DNA from: Musa acuminata AAA Group
Taxonomy: Eukaryota; Streptophyta; Magnoliopsida; Zingiberales; Musaceae
NCBI RefSeq assembly: GCF_036884655.1
Contig: NC_088327.1
Location: 9,953,001 to 10,017,000, forward strand
Direction of reading: 5' to 3'
DNA: 64,000 bases
In this document: positions 1 to 12,720 of the stretch, one piece after another
Numbering within the stretch: position 1 is the first letter of the stretch
Layout: every line of letters begins with the position of its first letter
Notes under the pieces: generated by a model
Databases searched by the model: none
What the model was told of the DNA's origin: nothing
Seen by the model: only the letters and a program-made list of their open reading frames with translations
Program-made: the position numbers and the translations under genes

Positions 1-258
1 GGCAAGAATGCCTCGTACTTCTTTCCAAATAGGTCTCTTTATCAAAAGTTCCTGTGTCTTACTACCCACTTGATACAATTTCTGAACAAGGTATTAAGTA
101 GGAAAAGATTAAGCCAACTGCACTTAGATCATCAATGATTATAAGGTTCTATGCTAGCCATGTTTATGTTATTTACTCTTGGCACATGAAGTTTTGCTCA
201 TGCTGTTTTATTGTTTTGTTTTTTGATCTAACATGTGTTTTTTCTATAAATTCATTAG
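1..258 (+). other. Intron sequence of the TBCCD1 gene (5' part of gene outside window)
   Basis: No coding signal is seen. The stretch ends in a pyrimidine/AT-rich tract and an AG acceptor at 257-258, immediately before the first recognisable TBCC exon, so it is read as intron. The exons for the N-terminal half of the protein lie off the left edge. Confidence 0.75.
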
Positions 259-3165
259 GCTGTTAGAGTGGAGCATTGTGAAAGGGTACAGGTTATTGTA
301 GCTGCAAAGCGCATTTGCATTGCAAACTGTAGAGAATGTGTGTTTTATTTGGGGGTTAATCAACAACCTCTTATTGTTGGAGATAATCATAAATTACAAG
401 TAAGAAATATTGATTCCTTTTTGTTTCACCTTTTGTTTTTAATGTCCTTTATCTATCGGTGATCTCTTATTTTTAAATTGAAAGAGTGGACCCCATCTAT
501 ATAAAATTATTGATGTCAAATATGCATGATTTTCAAAGCGTGGAAATATAGATGAGTGGGGACGACATCTTTTATGTTGGTTTGGAAATCATACATAGAT
601 GGAGTCCTTGTTGGTTTTCATATATGTTCCCAATTGATCTGTTTATGCAAAATAAACATCAGTATTTAAAACAAAGAAATTGATGTTGAAATAGATATCT
701 GCAAGATAAAAAAGAAGTAAAGAATCATGTTTATATTATTTGTTTGAGGGGGTTGAGAAAGATATTGCTCATAAAAGAGGAGTGTTATGGATGAAATAGC
801 GATCCTATTATTTTCTCATTTGGAAGTTATGTAAGATCACTATATAATAAGGCATGCTTTTGTGAATTATAATTATTGGGAATTGGAAAATGGTACATCC
901 AAAAATGATAGTGTCCCATACATGAGTTGGGTGGCTGGTGATACACAATTGGATAGGAATGATTGCTTCCATAACTGAAGAATGAGATTGTGGTTTTACA
1001 AATCAACTGACAGTGACATCCTACTGCAACTTCTCAAATTAAATGAAGTACAATGTTTACTAAGTGGCTGGAAGCACCCTTAGATCGACACCAGAGTTAG
1101 ATGTTGTGGATAATGTTCATGGACTATGACATTTTTTTAAAGAATAAAGCATCTTGATTTGTCTATTATCATGCAGTATTGAGTTCTTTTTAATTTCTTT
1201 CTTCTCAGGTTGCACCATTTAATACCTTTTACTCACAATTGGAAGAGCACTTAGCTCAAGTCGGTGTTGATTCAAGTGTCAATCGATGGGATGAACCCTT
1301 GGTGCTGGGAATGGTTGATCCTCATGATTCTTTGTCTCACCCTGCAGGGATCTCAGATGTTCAAGCTGAGTCAGCCACATGTGTTGATCCTGATCAATTT
1401 ACTAGTTTCTTGGTATGCTCAATTTTTTTTACAACTGCTTAGTAACTGGAGCACTTCATATCTTTAACAGCCTTTTCAATGTCATGTATTGCCTTCTTTT
1501 TTTTCTTGTGAATGCCTAAATAGTACCCTTATAGTTTGATGGTATTTATTTTTCCTTGACTACTGATTGATGCTTAGCTGGGTATTGAATGTGAAGTACT
1601 TTGTCTGAAATTCTAGTACATGCTTCTATGGCTTTCTTTCTAGTCCACAGATGCAGTATCTAAGAGTTGAAAAATATATTATTGCAGATTCCAAACTGGT
1701 TTGGAGCCGACTTACCACAATCTACAAAAGATAACCCATTTCCACTGCCTGAAATATATGGAGCATCCCAGCAGAAGAAGGTAATGTCCACTAAATATTA
1801 TGATTGTTGCAATTGTGGCATCTAGTTTTATTTCTTCACGTTCTTGATAAAACATAAGCTTTCTATAATTTTGTCCAGAAGTCAAATTTGATTGATATTC
1901 AACAAGCTATCAGGAATGTGCATCTTGATGAGAACCGGGAGCGAGAATTAACATCTGCCCTACATGTACATTTTAAAGACTGGTTATATGGTATTGCTCG
2001 GTTTCCTACTATTCAATCCAGCATAATAGAACTTTGCTTAACGATAAGAGTCTTTGCTTCAATACCCTATGCTATAGGTGTCATTACATGTTGCGTGGTA
2101 CACTACAATTAGGATATCTAGTATGCACTATAGATACATGGTAAGTAGCAGAAAAAAATGATGCCAACCAGTATTGGTTGACTTTTAAAAAAAAAAATTG
2201 TTTCTGATCATACGGGAAGGTACAGATTGGACATTGCTCAGTATAATGGTATGGTACCGGTCATATCAGTTGTCAAAATAAATATTGGATCGAGGCTTAA
2301 ATCCTAAAGTAGCGGCAATATCGTTTAGCATATGAACTCTGTCTTGTTATATATTGTATCTATACTCTGTAAAATACCTTGTAATAATATGTAGATATCT
2401 TCAGGGTTTTAAATGGATCAGACTTGAATTTAAACTGGCTCCTTATGAGATTAGTAAGGTGAGAGATTGGCAGAGGGATTTGGAAGGTTCAGAGTGACAA
2501 GAGGGAAGGAGGGGTAAGGTACGCTAGGGGGGGGTATGAGAGAGAGGATAGAGAATAATAAGGTGAGAGATCAGGAGAGAGCGAAAAAAGGATCGGGGAG
2601 AAACATCATAGTGGTGAGAGGAAGGGATGGGTAAGGTGTGCTAGGGTTAAACTTTAACATAATGTCATATTGTTTGTTCATTATTCGCTGTAGTTAGCAG
2701 TGGGTATACAACCGGCTATTTATCAAGGTGATTAAAATCATATACTATATAGGACAAGTTAGTCATGTTGTTTATTGCTGGATCAGGTCTGTATCCAATC
2801 ATAGTGTGAATTATAGTGCTGGATGAGGTCATTACTTGGATTGTCAGATCGTAAACTCAATCCAAATCTAATTTAGACCATATCGGATTTCAGATGGATG
2901 CATCAAGGTCTGATTTGATCTCAGATATAAGGGTCAGCATCAAATAGATTCTTTCTTTCTATAGCCCTAGATTTCTTCACAACACATTTCATATCTCTAC
3001 ATTAATGTTTATAGCTCTTCTGGAAGATAGTTACTGGGTTCTTATCTCTTTTTTTCTTTTCTAATAATGTCAGAAGACTCGAATGATTTAAAGAAGTGAT
3101 CCTCTAAAATTTTTCATGCAGCTTCGGGGAATATTCGCCAGCTATATTGTCTACAAGCTGATTGA
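259..3165 (+). CDS. TBCCD1: TBCC domain-containing protein 1, C-terminal 197 residues (5'-partial)
   Basis: Five coding exons are visible: 259-399, 1209-1412, 1688-1780, 1879-1990 and 3122-3165 (stop TGA). The first carries the end of the C-CAP/TBCC beta-helix (AVRVEHCERVQVIVAAKR, NCRECVFYLG). The next ones give the family tail, with HDSLSHPAG and DPDQFTSFLIPNW, and the last ends SGNIRQLYCLQAD. All junctions are GT-AG and keep the frame; the last splits an Ala codon across the 1.1-kb intron 1991-3121. TBCCD1 proteins are related to tubulin cofactor C and act in centrosome/cell-organisation processes in algae and animals; the plant role is less clear. The C-terminus is complete and no disruption is seen. 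An alternative reading through the 1990 donor ends in intron sequence and is not favoured. Confidence 0.93.
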
Positions 3166-4890
3166 AATGTTAAAATGTTTGATTGCTGGAGGTAGTCTAT
3201 GCCCACTGCATTCCTTACAAAATAACAAAAGGTTCTTCCCCTCTCAAATTAGACCTCACATGCTTTACAAATTTTTCGATATGTATTGTAACTGGCATCC
3301 GCTGTGACTGGAGGTCGGCAAACTAGTTCTGCATCATGTTGTTGGATGTACATTTGGAACTAGGTCCTGTTGTGTGTTGAGGGCTTCAGTTTATCATTAT
3401 TTTTTCCTTTTTCTTCTTTTCTTTTCCTTCCTAAAACCTTTAGTTACCCCTTTTCTTCAAAGATCGTGCTGGGCATGTTGTGGTTGCGGTGCATGGAGCT
3501 GCAGTTATTGGTTAGCTACTGGTCAATAATACTGCTAGTGAAATTAGAGATTTCCCTCATAATTTTATCCAAAGGACATGAATGTGGGATCCGATTGTGA
3601 TATTTTTCACCTGATCGATGTGTTTATCTTTGGTTCAATCGCCTTGTTCTCTAATTCCCATATGGACTATGACATGTTGTACGTAATGCATTCTATCTCG
3701 CATTTTTGTGGCACATAAGTCAGTTAATCCTACAACACATGTATATACTGCATAGGATTATGTGTCAGATGTCAATTACAAGATTCAAAGATTTGATATT
3801 TTAACTGTATGCAGTTTCTTGGTCTCTTCTATTTGCTTACCAAAGTCTTCCATCATAAAGCTCATCACCGCTGAACTTGACCCAGGTATTTGTTTAAGCT
3901 CGATGCATGAGGTTTGGTGTACTCATTTATTTTTTCTGTTCATAACATATTTTGTAGCTTTTATTGATTCTCTATTCGTTGAATTAATATTGAAATTTTC
4001 TTTAAAACACCTTCGTCCTTCCCTTTCTCCGATGGCCGTTTCAGAAACCAGCCAGCCCCAGAAGACGGGAGAGCAGCAGCAGTTGCTGCTGTGCTTCCAA
4101 AACCAAAATAGTCGTGCGGTGGTCAAAGCACGAGTACTGCACACAGAGAGAGCAGCAGCAGCAGTGGTAGGCGTCACTGCTGCTGTGCTCCGAAAACCAA
4201 TATTGTCGTGCAGTGGTCAACGTGCGAGGGCTGCCCGCATAGGTGAAACTGAATGTAGATCCTATGCGGGACTATCTCCACTGGAATTTTACAAAAGGAC
4301 CTGAGAGCCGTCCATCTCGACTACATTTAATCTCAACCGTGCGTTTTGCTTCTGATTAAAGTGAATCTGTTCTGATCAATTGGACGGTCGGTCGGTTGAG
4401 ATTAGAAGACACGTGGTATGGATGGGTTTTAAAGGACCCCTTGAACTATCCTATGCAAGGAATCCTGTGTAGAATCTATATCGGACACGAGAAATAAAGT
4501 CTTTGTATGATCAATTGGACACAGAATTTTTGTCCTATATCGAGCCTGACATAGTCAATGACAAATAAAACTCAAATGCAACTTATACCATGCAAAGTAG
4601 GCGCAGAAGTTAAAACTCTGCGACCTAATTAAAATTACAAAAGTAAAATTTATTAGGATTGGCCATAGTCATAGAGCAGACCTCCTCATCAAGGGAAAAA
4701 AAAAAAACTGAAATCTAGCACAACCAACTTAGATGTTCATGAAAAGCTCCAAAAGAAAAAAAAAAAGAACATGCAGACAACGAACAAAATCTAAAACCTA
4801 AAACAATTTTAACATTTTAGTTGCTCCAGTACCAAGTTTCAATGACACCACCACAGATGAGAAAATTGGAGGTTTCCACTCGTCTTGTTC
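3166..4890. other. 3' flank between TBCCD1 and the enoyl-ACP reductase gene (convergent)
   Basis: This holds the 3' UTRs of two convergent genes. The open stretch at 3762-4304 has no homology I recognise; it spans an imperfect CAG-rich duplication (4073-4134 against about 4171-4229) and is not called a gene. A short inverted repeat, taatctcaaccg at about 4328 and cggttgagatta at about 4393, could form a hairpin. Confidence 0.5.
4073..4229. repeat. Imperfect ~97-bp-offset tandem duplication with CAG/CTG runs
   Basis: The segment from gcagcagttgctgctgtgct through tcgtgcggtggtcaa to cacgag (4073-4134) recurs with substitutions at about 4171-4229 (cactgctgctgtgctccg, tcgtgcagtggtcaa, gtgcgag). 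The spacer has its own agcagcagcag run. Confidence 0.65.
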
Positions 4891-7800
4891 CTAATTTTGT
4901 GTTGCCAGTGAGCGGCTGTCAATTGCAAGTCCCATGGTGTTCAAACCATTATCCACATAGACAACAGAACCAGTCACTGCTGAGGCCAATGGGGACACCA
5001 AGAAGGCTGCTGTGTTGCCAACTTCATCTGTCAAAATACGTTATTTGATTCATGAAAAGAACATATGGAAAGAAACTGGGAAGAAAATGGCACGCTCTTC
5101 AGCTGGACGGAAAAAGAAAACCAATGAACAATAAAGAGTTCGACTTTGACCTGCCAGCAATTCTTTCTGCAATGGTGCATTAGAGTACGAGTAATCTATC
5201 ATCTTCTCGATGAATCCAATTGCTTTTGCTGCTCGGCTTCCCAATGGCCCTGGGCACATGTTTGGCCAAGACAGTCATTGAGATAACAGTTGCAAATATA
5301 TGCATGCTCTAGTGGTAGGTGGCTTGCAACTGAACTGATAGGTAAAATGTAATTGGCAAACAACGATAACCATAAACCACTACATGTGTCGCTCACAAGG
5401 GAGAAAAAGATTAAATGGTCAGCTAAAGTGCTTAAAAATTCCTTGAGGAAAAGAATCAAAAGGATTAGCCTCATTTCTAACAACAATAAGACTTCCAATT
5501 CTTGATGTGACTCATGAAGAAACGTACCAGCCGATATTGTATTTACTCTGATTTGGCCTCTTCTCCCGGCTTCAAAAGCTAGCACCTTCAACCAAAAACA
5601 TATGTAGTCAGAAATTAATTTAGAATACAGTAATAAATGTCTATGATAAAACGTTGAAGATTTGGCACTTACTCTGGTATCACTCTCCAGGGCTGCTTTT
5701 GCTGAACTCATTCCACCTCCATATCTGCAAGTCGAATAAAAAACTAATTACATGGTCTAATCATCCTATTAATTGATATTGACAAAGAAGGCAGAACAGA
5801 CTTTACCCTGGGATGGTCCTTTCAGAAGCAATGTATGTTAGAGACACCGTAGCACCCCCTGCCACATTGAGATGCACAATTATAACATAAGCTGACCAAT
5901 TCCCAAAGCAGAAGTTGCAAAGGATGAAACTATCAAAATTTCACTGCAAAAGGAAAAGAATCAAAGAAAATCAAGATCCATGAAGCCCAGCTAGTACTAG
6001 AGGGGTATCTAAGGTTTGCATTGGGTAACTTGAAGGTGAGGAACGGTGAAAATCCTGTTAAGTACATAATGTTTCATTCCCATTTGGAATTGTATTTTCT
6101 GTGTTTCTAGGTTATAGCTGAAACTGATCTTTCTTCCTCTACGGCTCACCCCTTCTCATTCTCACTTCTACTCATAAAATACACTTCCTCTACAGCTGTC
6201 TATAAAAATGAAATATATAATGAAGGGCTCCACTGCATCATTATACAATGTAACTTAATACCAAAAAATGAAAAACATACTCTCAGACTCCTCCCCTGCC
6301 AAAAAAAAAGGACACAATAAATTCTAATTTGTCTAGTTATGGAAACAAAACAAACCTGGATTCATTATTGGAAGGAAGTGCTGGAGTAAGGAAACGAAAG
6401 AATAACTTGATGCTGAGATAGCAGCAAGATATCCTCTTCTAGATGTCTCCAGAAGTGGCTTGGTTACCTGTTTACAGAAATTATGATTTTGAAGTAACAG
6501 AGAAGAATCAAATAGAAGGTCAATAAATGGTACCTCTGGTCCATTGGCAAGAGAATGCACAAGGATATCAATGCTTCCAAAATCATTCTTCACGGATTCA
6601 GCTGCTTCCTGGACAAGTTAAAATTATAGCTGCACTATAATAACTCAGCCAACATAATTCAAAAGCATCACCGTCCCATAGATGATAGATAAGATTGGTG
6701 TGCATTATGAGTTGTTAAAGAAAAATGCATGCTATTAATTATCTGATTACAAAAGAAATATATATTTTGGGGAAGACAAGGATTTAGTAATCTACCTTAA
6801 CAGTCCAATTAGAGGACCCTGCATACCGTTTGTTTGTTTTGACCTAACGCGATAATATACCAACAAAAAATTATTGACTAAAAATATAAAAAAGCAAAAT
6901 CTAAAATAAATTATATTATGATAAGCATTTATTTTATACATCTTCCGGAACATCCTCGGGAGAATCATAAACGGCATCAAGAGGATATACTTTGGCAATA
7001 TGCATAAGAGAACCATTTGGCAATCTGCAGGATAACACCATTGGCATGATCACTTGATAGTGTTACAAATCAAGGAGGAATCCATATGCTAATAAGAAGA
7101 ATCAAATAAACCAAAACATGAATGCATACGATTTTCGTAAAGTCATACCGGCGTGATTCATCAAACTTGCCACGCCTTAAGCTTGTCTCAAAAATGTTCA
7201 GTGCCTGCACATGATAGTATGCTCCATAAGGAAACTTGATAAGTAGCTATTCGGTACTAACAGCAAAATCTATTGGAATGCAAATTCACATACAGGAACC
7301 CATGTACCAACAAGAATTTCTGCCCCAGCAGCAGCAAGAGCCTTTGCAATTGCCCAACCATAGCCATTGTCATCAGCCACTCCAGCAATAAATGCTCGCT
7401 TACCTAAATAAACAATCAAGCATAGTGGAGCAGCATACCAAAGATGGAATTGGCTACTGATGCACAGGAAATGGGGAGACCAACTTGGAACTATCAAATT
7501 ATGTGATACAAAATTCATAAAATTCCATGTCATCAATTAAGGGATAAATCACCTAGAATGTTTTGTAAAGCAGTATTTTGAACGTGAATTGTGAAAAAAA
7601 CAAACCTCCTGCATGTTATTTTCATAAAGATGGGATCTCCACTCGAATGTGGTCTATGAAAATTAGAGTTAGTAAGAATGATGAGCAAGATAGTAAGTGC
7701 TGGTATAGAACTACCCAAAGGATGCGACTCACATGGACGCAATGGTCCATGCGGAGATCCATCCATTACTGGCAACAAAAGTGTACCATATAAAAAAGGA

Positions 7801-8574
7801 AAATGTCATGATACTTGGTTTAGCCATTCAGCTTCGCTTCCTAGGAAAAGCATGGCATATAGCAGTTTCATTGATCTATATAAATATGGACTTAAATATC
7901 AATTATCATCCCCTGAATCTGAAGTTCTGTAAAAGAAATTATAATAATTTTAGCAAACTCCCCATTGAGGCATGGAGGTGCTCGTTCATTTCCCATTTCC
8001 CATTTTGGAAGGAAGCTCATAACACCAGACAACTTATTTTGGTGCACATTGTGGTATATCTTATTTCCTTTTGCCTCATATACACACTAGGCTAAAAATA
8101 AAAACCAGTATTTTTCTTTTTTACTTCTAAGGCAATTGAACAGTATATTAACAAAACTTCAAATTAGTAAAGATTTTAACATTTTAAGTAATATAGCATT
8201 TTGAGATACTTCAAATTATTTGCTGTCATGTACAAAAATAAGTATGAAGAAAAGAAGATGGGCAAGTTTTCAGTCAAACTAAGAGGGAACTGCACAAAGA
8301 ATGCTATACCTCTTAGATCAATGGGCAATCCATATGCAGTTCTTTCCTCACTTTCCCCAGACATTGCCCTGGTTACAACTCTGCAATACTTCGATGAGTA
8401 TCTCTCACAAGGAGATCGGATCGAAAATATGCTTGATGAGTTTGCCAATCCTTGACTGGCTCCTTTCAGGTTGATCCTCGAAAATGCAGTCCTCGACATG
8501 AACATTCTCCCAGGAGAAGAGGCGCAAGGCCTTGCTACCACCACATGCAAACCAGCAGCTGCTGATGCTCCCAT
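4891..8574 (-). CDS. MOD1: Enoyl-[acyl-carrier-protein] reductase (NADH), chloroplastic
   Basis: Twelve coding exons, in transcript order: 8574-8310, 7403-7294, 7204-7149, 7024-6940, 6843-6796, 6608-6534, 6467-6356, 5858-5807, 5724-5673, 5585-5528, 5249-5151, 5027-4891. They total 1149 nt (382 aa), close to the roughly 390 aa usual for plant ENR. The enzyme performs the last reduction of each type II fatty-acid elongation cycle in the plastid stroma. Residues 1 to about 75 are Ser/Arg-rich and acid-poor, as in a transit peptide. The nucleotide-binding motif [14 protein letters not shown] begins at 96. The active-site group is Y259, Y269 and K277 ([20 protein letters not shown]), with the plant Y-to-K spacing. 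The start is the ATG at 8574, which opens the transit peptide ([11 protein letters not shown]); an in-frame upstream ATG at 8658 would add 28 residues that do not look like a transit peptide and may be 5' UTR or intron. The C-terminus ([11 protein letters not shown]) is lineage-specific. Confidence 0.96.
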
Positions 8575-9329
8575 TATCCTTGCAATAGCAGATAAGATAG
8601 AACATAATGGCCTTAGGTCACATACACGAACTGGATCCCAATGTGCAGTACGTGCCATGCAGCATAAAAACCCTAATTTAAGACCCTAATCGTGAAATAG
8701 CATCAAAATGCCAAAAAATCTTCGATCAAGAATCAAATCCAACCGATAGAATCACACATTAGAGGCGGGGAGCGCAAATTTACTGAAATGAAAGCAATCA
8801 TCAGAGTGTCAGGCAAATTAAATGAAAAGGAAAAAACACAGTATTTGAATGTGTCATTATCCCAACATTCCATGCCGAGACCGATATATGTATGTAACCC
8901 ACAGAAACTCCATCTCACTGCATCCGATCTCGCGTAGCGCATAAAGGCTTCTCCTACAACACCGGCAAGGGTAGATTTCCTCCCCATCCATTCCGTTCCA
9001 TTGGGGTCAGAATGCATCCAACCAAACATCTCGCGCAGAGGAATCTGATCCGTCGAAGCTACTCTTATACGGCATCTTCAAGCACAAGTCCAAGAACGTT
9101 CCGCCAGATGATAGGGACCAGCGGCATTCCAATTCCCAGACAAATATAACAAGAAATTCCGACGAAGAAAGAGAAGAAAATAAGCTACCGGTCTCTCGCC
9201 TGCCGGAAAAAGACGCGCAGCGCACTCGGCAACGCCGGGTTTGACTGGGAAGCGGGTTTCGACGAGATCGAAGTGGCGCTGCGACAGGTCGCAGCGGCGG
9301 AGAGGTCGAGAGAGCCGCCAGCAACAGGT
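8575..9329 (-). promoter_or_regulatory. 5' leader of the ENR gene, probably with a 5'-UTR intron
   Basis: On the minus strand a GC-rich, CT-rich stretch (about 9330-9190) reads like a 5' UTR. It has a plausible donor (gagaccg then gtagcttatt) near 9189 and a good acceptor (ctattgcaag) ending at 8579, just before the ATG. The open frame at 9324-9007 begins with TTG and has an upstream in-frame stop, so it is treated as leader. The exact transcription start is not determinable. Confidence 0.5.
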
Positions 9330-9612
9330 GAGCTTAGGGTTTGTGGTTGGATTAGGCGGAGCTCGAGCTCAATCTCGTGTGACGTGACTTCTTTGAGCTA
9401 ATAATATGTCGGAGAAGATGTTTTTGTTAAGTATTCATAATGTGTGATGTGTAATTGTAAAATATTTTTAAATATTTGATAAGTAATTAATGAAAAATAT
9501 AATTTAAATATGTATTGATATAAGTATTGTTGGGTAGAATTATATTTCAAAGATCGGTCGAATACTATGTAATAAAATTATCTTCCAATATCTTTTAATA
9601 TTTATTTAAAGT
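9330..9612. repeat. Inverted repeat A, left arm (ENR upstream region)
   Basis: The arm begins ggtgagcttagggtttg and runs into AT-rich DNA. Its reverse complement aligns along its length with 10215-10520. Shared blocks include aaaccctaagctcacc, cctaatccaa, aaacatcttctcc and ataattctacccaacaat. I estimate about 80% identity by eye, with small indels. Confidence 0.85.
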
Positions 9613-10214
9613 ATATATATTAAATTATTTTTAAATTTTTTATTGAATATTATGTAATAAAATTATCTGAAAATATTTTTTTAAAATAATAATAATATTA
9701 ATATTAATAATAATAAATCACCAAAACTAATTTTGTTGAACCTCAGCTACTTAACTCTTTACTAATAATAATATAGCTATTATGATATAAATTTATTCAC
9801 TTACTTTAAAGATGAATAGGTATTGTTCCGCAAACTTTCAATAAAGATAGAAAATACTATCTTAATAATGTATCTATATTTTTTTAGTAATATTTAGAGA
9901 TTTTTAAGTTTAATCTAACACTTACTTGAGTTGACTACAAATACGAGTATAATCGTAGTCATTTAATAGTGTAAATTTGTAATATATGTTCATTGAATAT
10001 TTATAATAATATCTCATAATTTTTTGTTAGATTATATGATCATGTTTAATTGGATAAGGTGTATTACAATTCTGATTGAATTATGATTAGAGCCATCAAC
10101 AAATAAAAATAAATTTTAATTATGATAGAATTTTTTATTGAAATGACACTAATGACATTGATTCTCTTAATTACTTAATATGTATACTATACAATAATAT
10201 ATATATATATATAT
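9613..10214. other. AT-rich spacer of inverted repeat A
   Basis: No gene is visible. It includes ATT/AAT runs (9690-9720) and a (TA)n tract at about 10199-10217. Stops are dense in all frames. Confidence 0.6.
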
Positions 10215-10520
10215 ATCTTTTGAATAAATATTTAAAATATTAGAAGATAAATTTGTTAGGTAATATTAAATCGATCTATGGAATATAATTCTACCCAACA
10301 ATGCTTACATCATTAGATATTTAAAATATAACTTTTATTCATTACTTATCAAATATTCAAAAATATTTTACGAGTACACATCACACGTTAAGAATACATA
10401 ATAAAAACATCTTCTCCAAAGTATTGTTAGAGCAAAGAAGTCGCGTCAAATAAGATTGAGCTTGAAATGAGTCGAGCTCAAGCTTCGCCTAATCCAATCG
10501 CAAACCCTAAGCTCACCGAT
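10215..10520. repeat. Inverted repeat A, right arm
   Basis: This is the inverted copy of 9330-9612, ending in caaaccctaagctcacc at 10520. It abuts the left arm of inverted repeat B almost directly. No clear target-site duplication flanks the outer edges of the pair (cagcaaca against gattacta). Confidence 0.85.
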
Positions 10521-10529
10521 TACTATCAT

Positions 10530-11385
10530 TGGCAGCTTTGCTTCCATTGGCGGTATCATGGCATCGCAATCGTACATGAATTAGGGATCGGAGGAGGTGA
10601 ATGAACAAAGGAAAGATTCGAGGGGAATAAGGGGAGGAGTGAGGGATCGAGAGAGATCGATCGAAACCCTAGTTAGGGTTTGGGCGAGAAAACAAAAGTC
10701 GAGCCTCGATCGAACGAGAGAGAGAGAGAGAGTGAAGCAATGAATACCACATAACATCACGTGCGTAAGAGAGGTCACGTGCAGATGAGTGGTTGGGGTT
10801 TCGTGAATTGTGATGGGCTAAAGAGCCATTAACCACACATATCTCTAAGAGATTATATTATACTTTGATAAATATATTTGCCTAAAACTTAATTACGAGA
10901 CAATAAGAATTACACTCATATTATGTAAATATTTATTTAATAATTTAATAATATTTATACATAAGCTTTATCTTTTATAAACATTTTTAGATAAATTTTC
11001 TTAAAAAGTTCATATTTTAATTTATATAGGAAATTATCCTTATTTTTAATATTCTTAAATAAGTACTTTTTTACATAATACTTAAAATACCCCAATAACA
11101 TTCCTTTTTTTTCTCTTGTTTTTTTTGTATGGATCGGTCCATAGGGTGAATTAGTTTACTTATACTATTTTTTATACTATATTATGATTTTTTCACTAAT
11201 GTCCAAAAAAACACTGTAACATAGAAAAAAAAACTATAACATAGTATTTGTGTACTGTGTTAAATTTAATAGAGAGTTAAAAAATATAAGCATAACATTT
11301 TTTAAATTTATAAAAAAAATACTATGCTATAGTATTTTTATATTACATTGTAATTTTTTAAAAATATTGATAATAATAATTGGAC
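10530..11385. repeat. Inverted repeat B, left arm: reversed copy of the CCCH-gene promoter and start
   Basis: Read on the minus strand, this copies 12870-13740. In order it has an AT-rich upstream part, the twin CACGTG pair, a CT-rich leader, the AAACCCTA palindrome, the 'ctccccttattcccctcga' leader block, and finally a decayed version of the start of the CCCH reading frame (ccgccaatggaagc). About 30 nt of the coding start are missing in this copy. Confidence 0.85.
10664..10781 (-). promoter_or_regulatory. Duplicated promoter elements: telo-box palindrome and two G-boxes
   Basis: AAACCCTA (10664-10671) and TAGGGTTT (10674-10681) form a palindrome. CACGTG occurs at 10758-10763 and 10776-10781. 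All match the order and spacing in the functional gene's upstream region (13412-13611). Whether this copy drives transcription is unknown; any transcript would run leftward. Confidence 0.6.
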
Positions 11386-11419
11386 TACTTTGTCCTAGTA
11401 TGATATAGTTTATGTGATC

Positions 11420-11640
11420 GACCTAGCTCATGTGGTAAGGTATGATTCAACCATATAGCTAGGCATGGATCAGCTCATGTGGCTAGGTACGATGCATTCC
11501 ATGTGGTCATGTTTGACCTAACTGATATGGTAAGGTACGATCCAGCCACATACGATCCAACCATGTGGTTAGATATCGGCCAGCTCATGCGGTAAGTACG
11601 ATCCAATCTATGTTGTTAGATACGACTCCAACTCATATGT
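11420..11640. repeat. Degenerate ~30-bp tandem repeat (minisatellite-like)
   Basis: Successive variants of 'agctcatgtggtaaggtacg' and 'gatccaaccatgtggttag' recur about seven times with heavy drift, standing out from the surrounding AT-rich DNA. No open frame is maintained. Confidence 0.65.
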
Positions 11641-12294
11641 CTATGACCAACTCGTGAGTAGTTTAATGACAATACTCGGCCCAACTTATAAATGAGGCTT
11701 AGCTTAGTTCATAAAGTTAAGCCTACCTAGCTACACGATTGACATTAGAGATATAATCGCTCCTTTTATATTACCCATTATACTTCAACTCAACTTAATA
11801 CTTGGAGGAACAGGTGTATGCAGTGTATATTAGTTGATCTATTAAAAAAAGTGTATGGATATTCTAAATATTAGATTAAAAATAAATTATTCAATAATTC
11901 TAATTATCAATATTATATTAATAACATCTCACTAATAGCCATAGCTCCCAAACGTGGGATTCTATTCTATTATATTTAAATTTATTTGACTAAATTTAAC
12001 TAACAATGTGGTCATACTATATTAATATTTTTTAAATAACTCACTTTTTACATATTTTTATAAAGAACTACTTTATTGATATTACTTTGGTAACATTCCA
12101 TTAATAACCCATGTTTATTGTGTGATAGATGTGCTTCTTAAAACTTAAAATTAGTTAAAATCGTGATATCTTACATGGTTTTCCTAAAATTATCGGTAAC
12201 ACAGATCCTATTAAAATATATTTATCTAAATTTAATTAATAATAAATAATAATTTTTAATCATATTAATTTTTTTCAATATTAAGATACAATAA

Positions 12295-12720
12295 AATCGA
12301 CCCAACTCCATGTGTTATTAATCGGAGGTTATTAAAGTAATATAAATATTTTTTAAAAATAATTTTACGTGTAAAAATTTAAATTGTTTTATAAATATTA
12401 ATATAACATGACTTAAAAAATTTACAAAATTAATCGGAGGTTGCTAATGTAACATCATTTTAAAAAATATAGTTTTTTGCAAAAAAAATTATTTGATAAA
12501 CATTAATATAGCATGACAATAAATCATATTCATTCTTGATTAAAATTAGACAAAAGATCTTTAAAGGGAGGTAATATAATCCCCCATTAAAGACCAACCA
12601 AGTGCATGTATTAATGGAAGTTTATTCAAGTATTATCAATCTCCTTTTGAAATAGAACACTAACCAAATGCATGTATTAATGGGAGGTTATTTAAGTAAC
12701 ATCAATCTCCTTTCAAAAGA
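12295..12720. repeat. Diverged tandem units (accaa...catgtattaatgggaggtta)
   Basis: The block 'aagtgcatgtattaatggaag' at about 12600 is repeated at about 12665 (aaatgcatgtattaatggga), each followed by 'tcaatctcctttt/c'. Older versions lie at about 12308 and 12430. Confidence 0.6.

Noticed and set aside
3762..4304. 180-codon open frame after TBCCD1
   Set aside because: No recognisable domain, it spans an intergenic repeat, and the composition changes half-way; not supported as a gene.
8176..8658. Longer ENR start at the ATG at 8658
   Set aside because: The extra 28 residues (MARTAHWDPVRVC...) do not look like a transit peptide, and a good acceptor lies just before the ATG at 8574.
9007..9324. 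Minus-strand frame resembling an Arg/Ser-rich transit peptide
   Set aside because: It starts at TTG, with an in-frame stop just upstream, and overlaps the expected ENR leader; treated as 5' UTR.
9330..10520. A single Mutator-like element with ~290-bp terminal inverted repeats
   Set aside because: I could find no 9-bp target-site duplication at the outer edges, and the adjoining IR-B shares the same event; kept as inverted repeats without a superfamily call.
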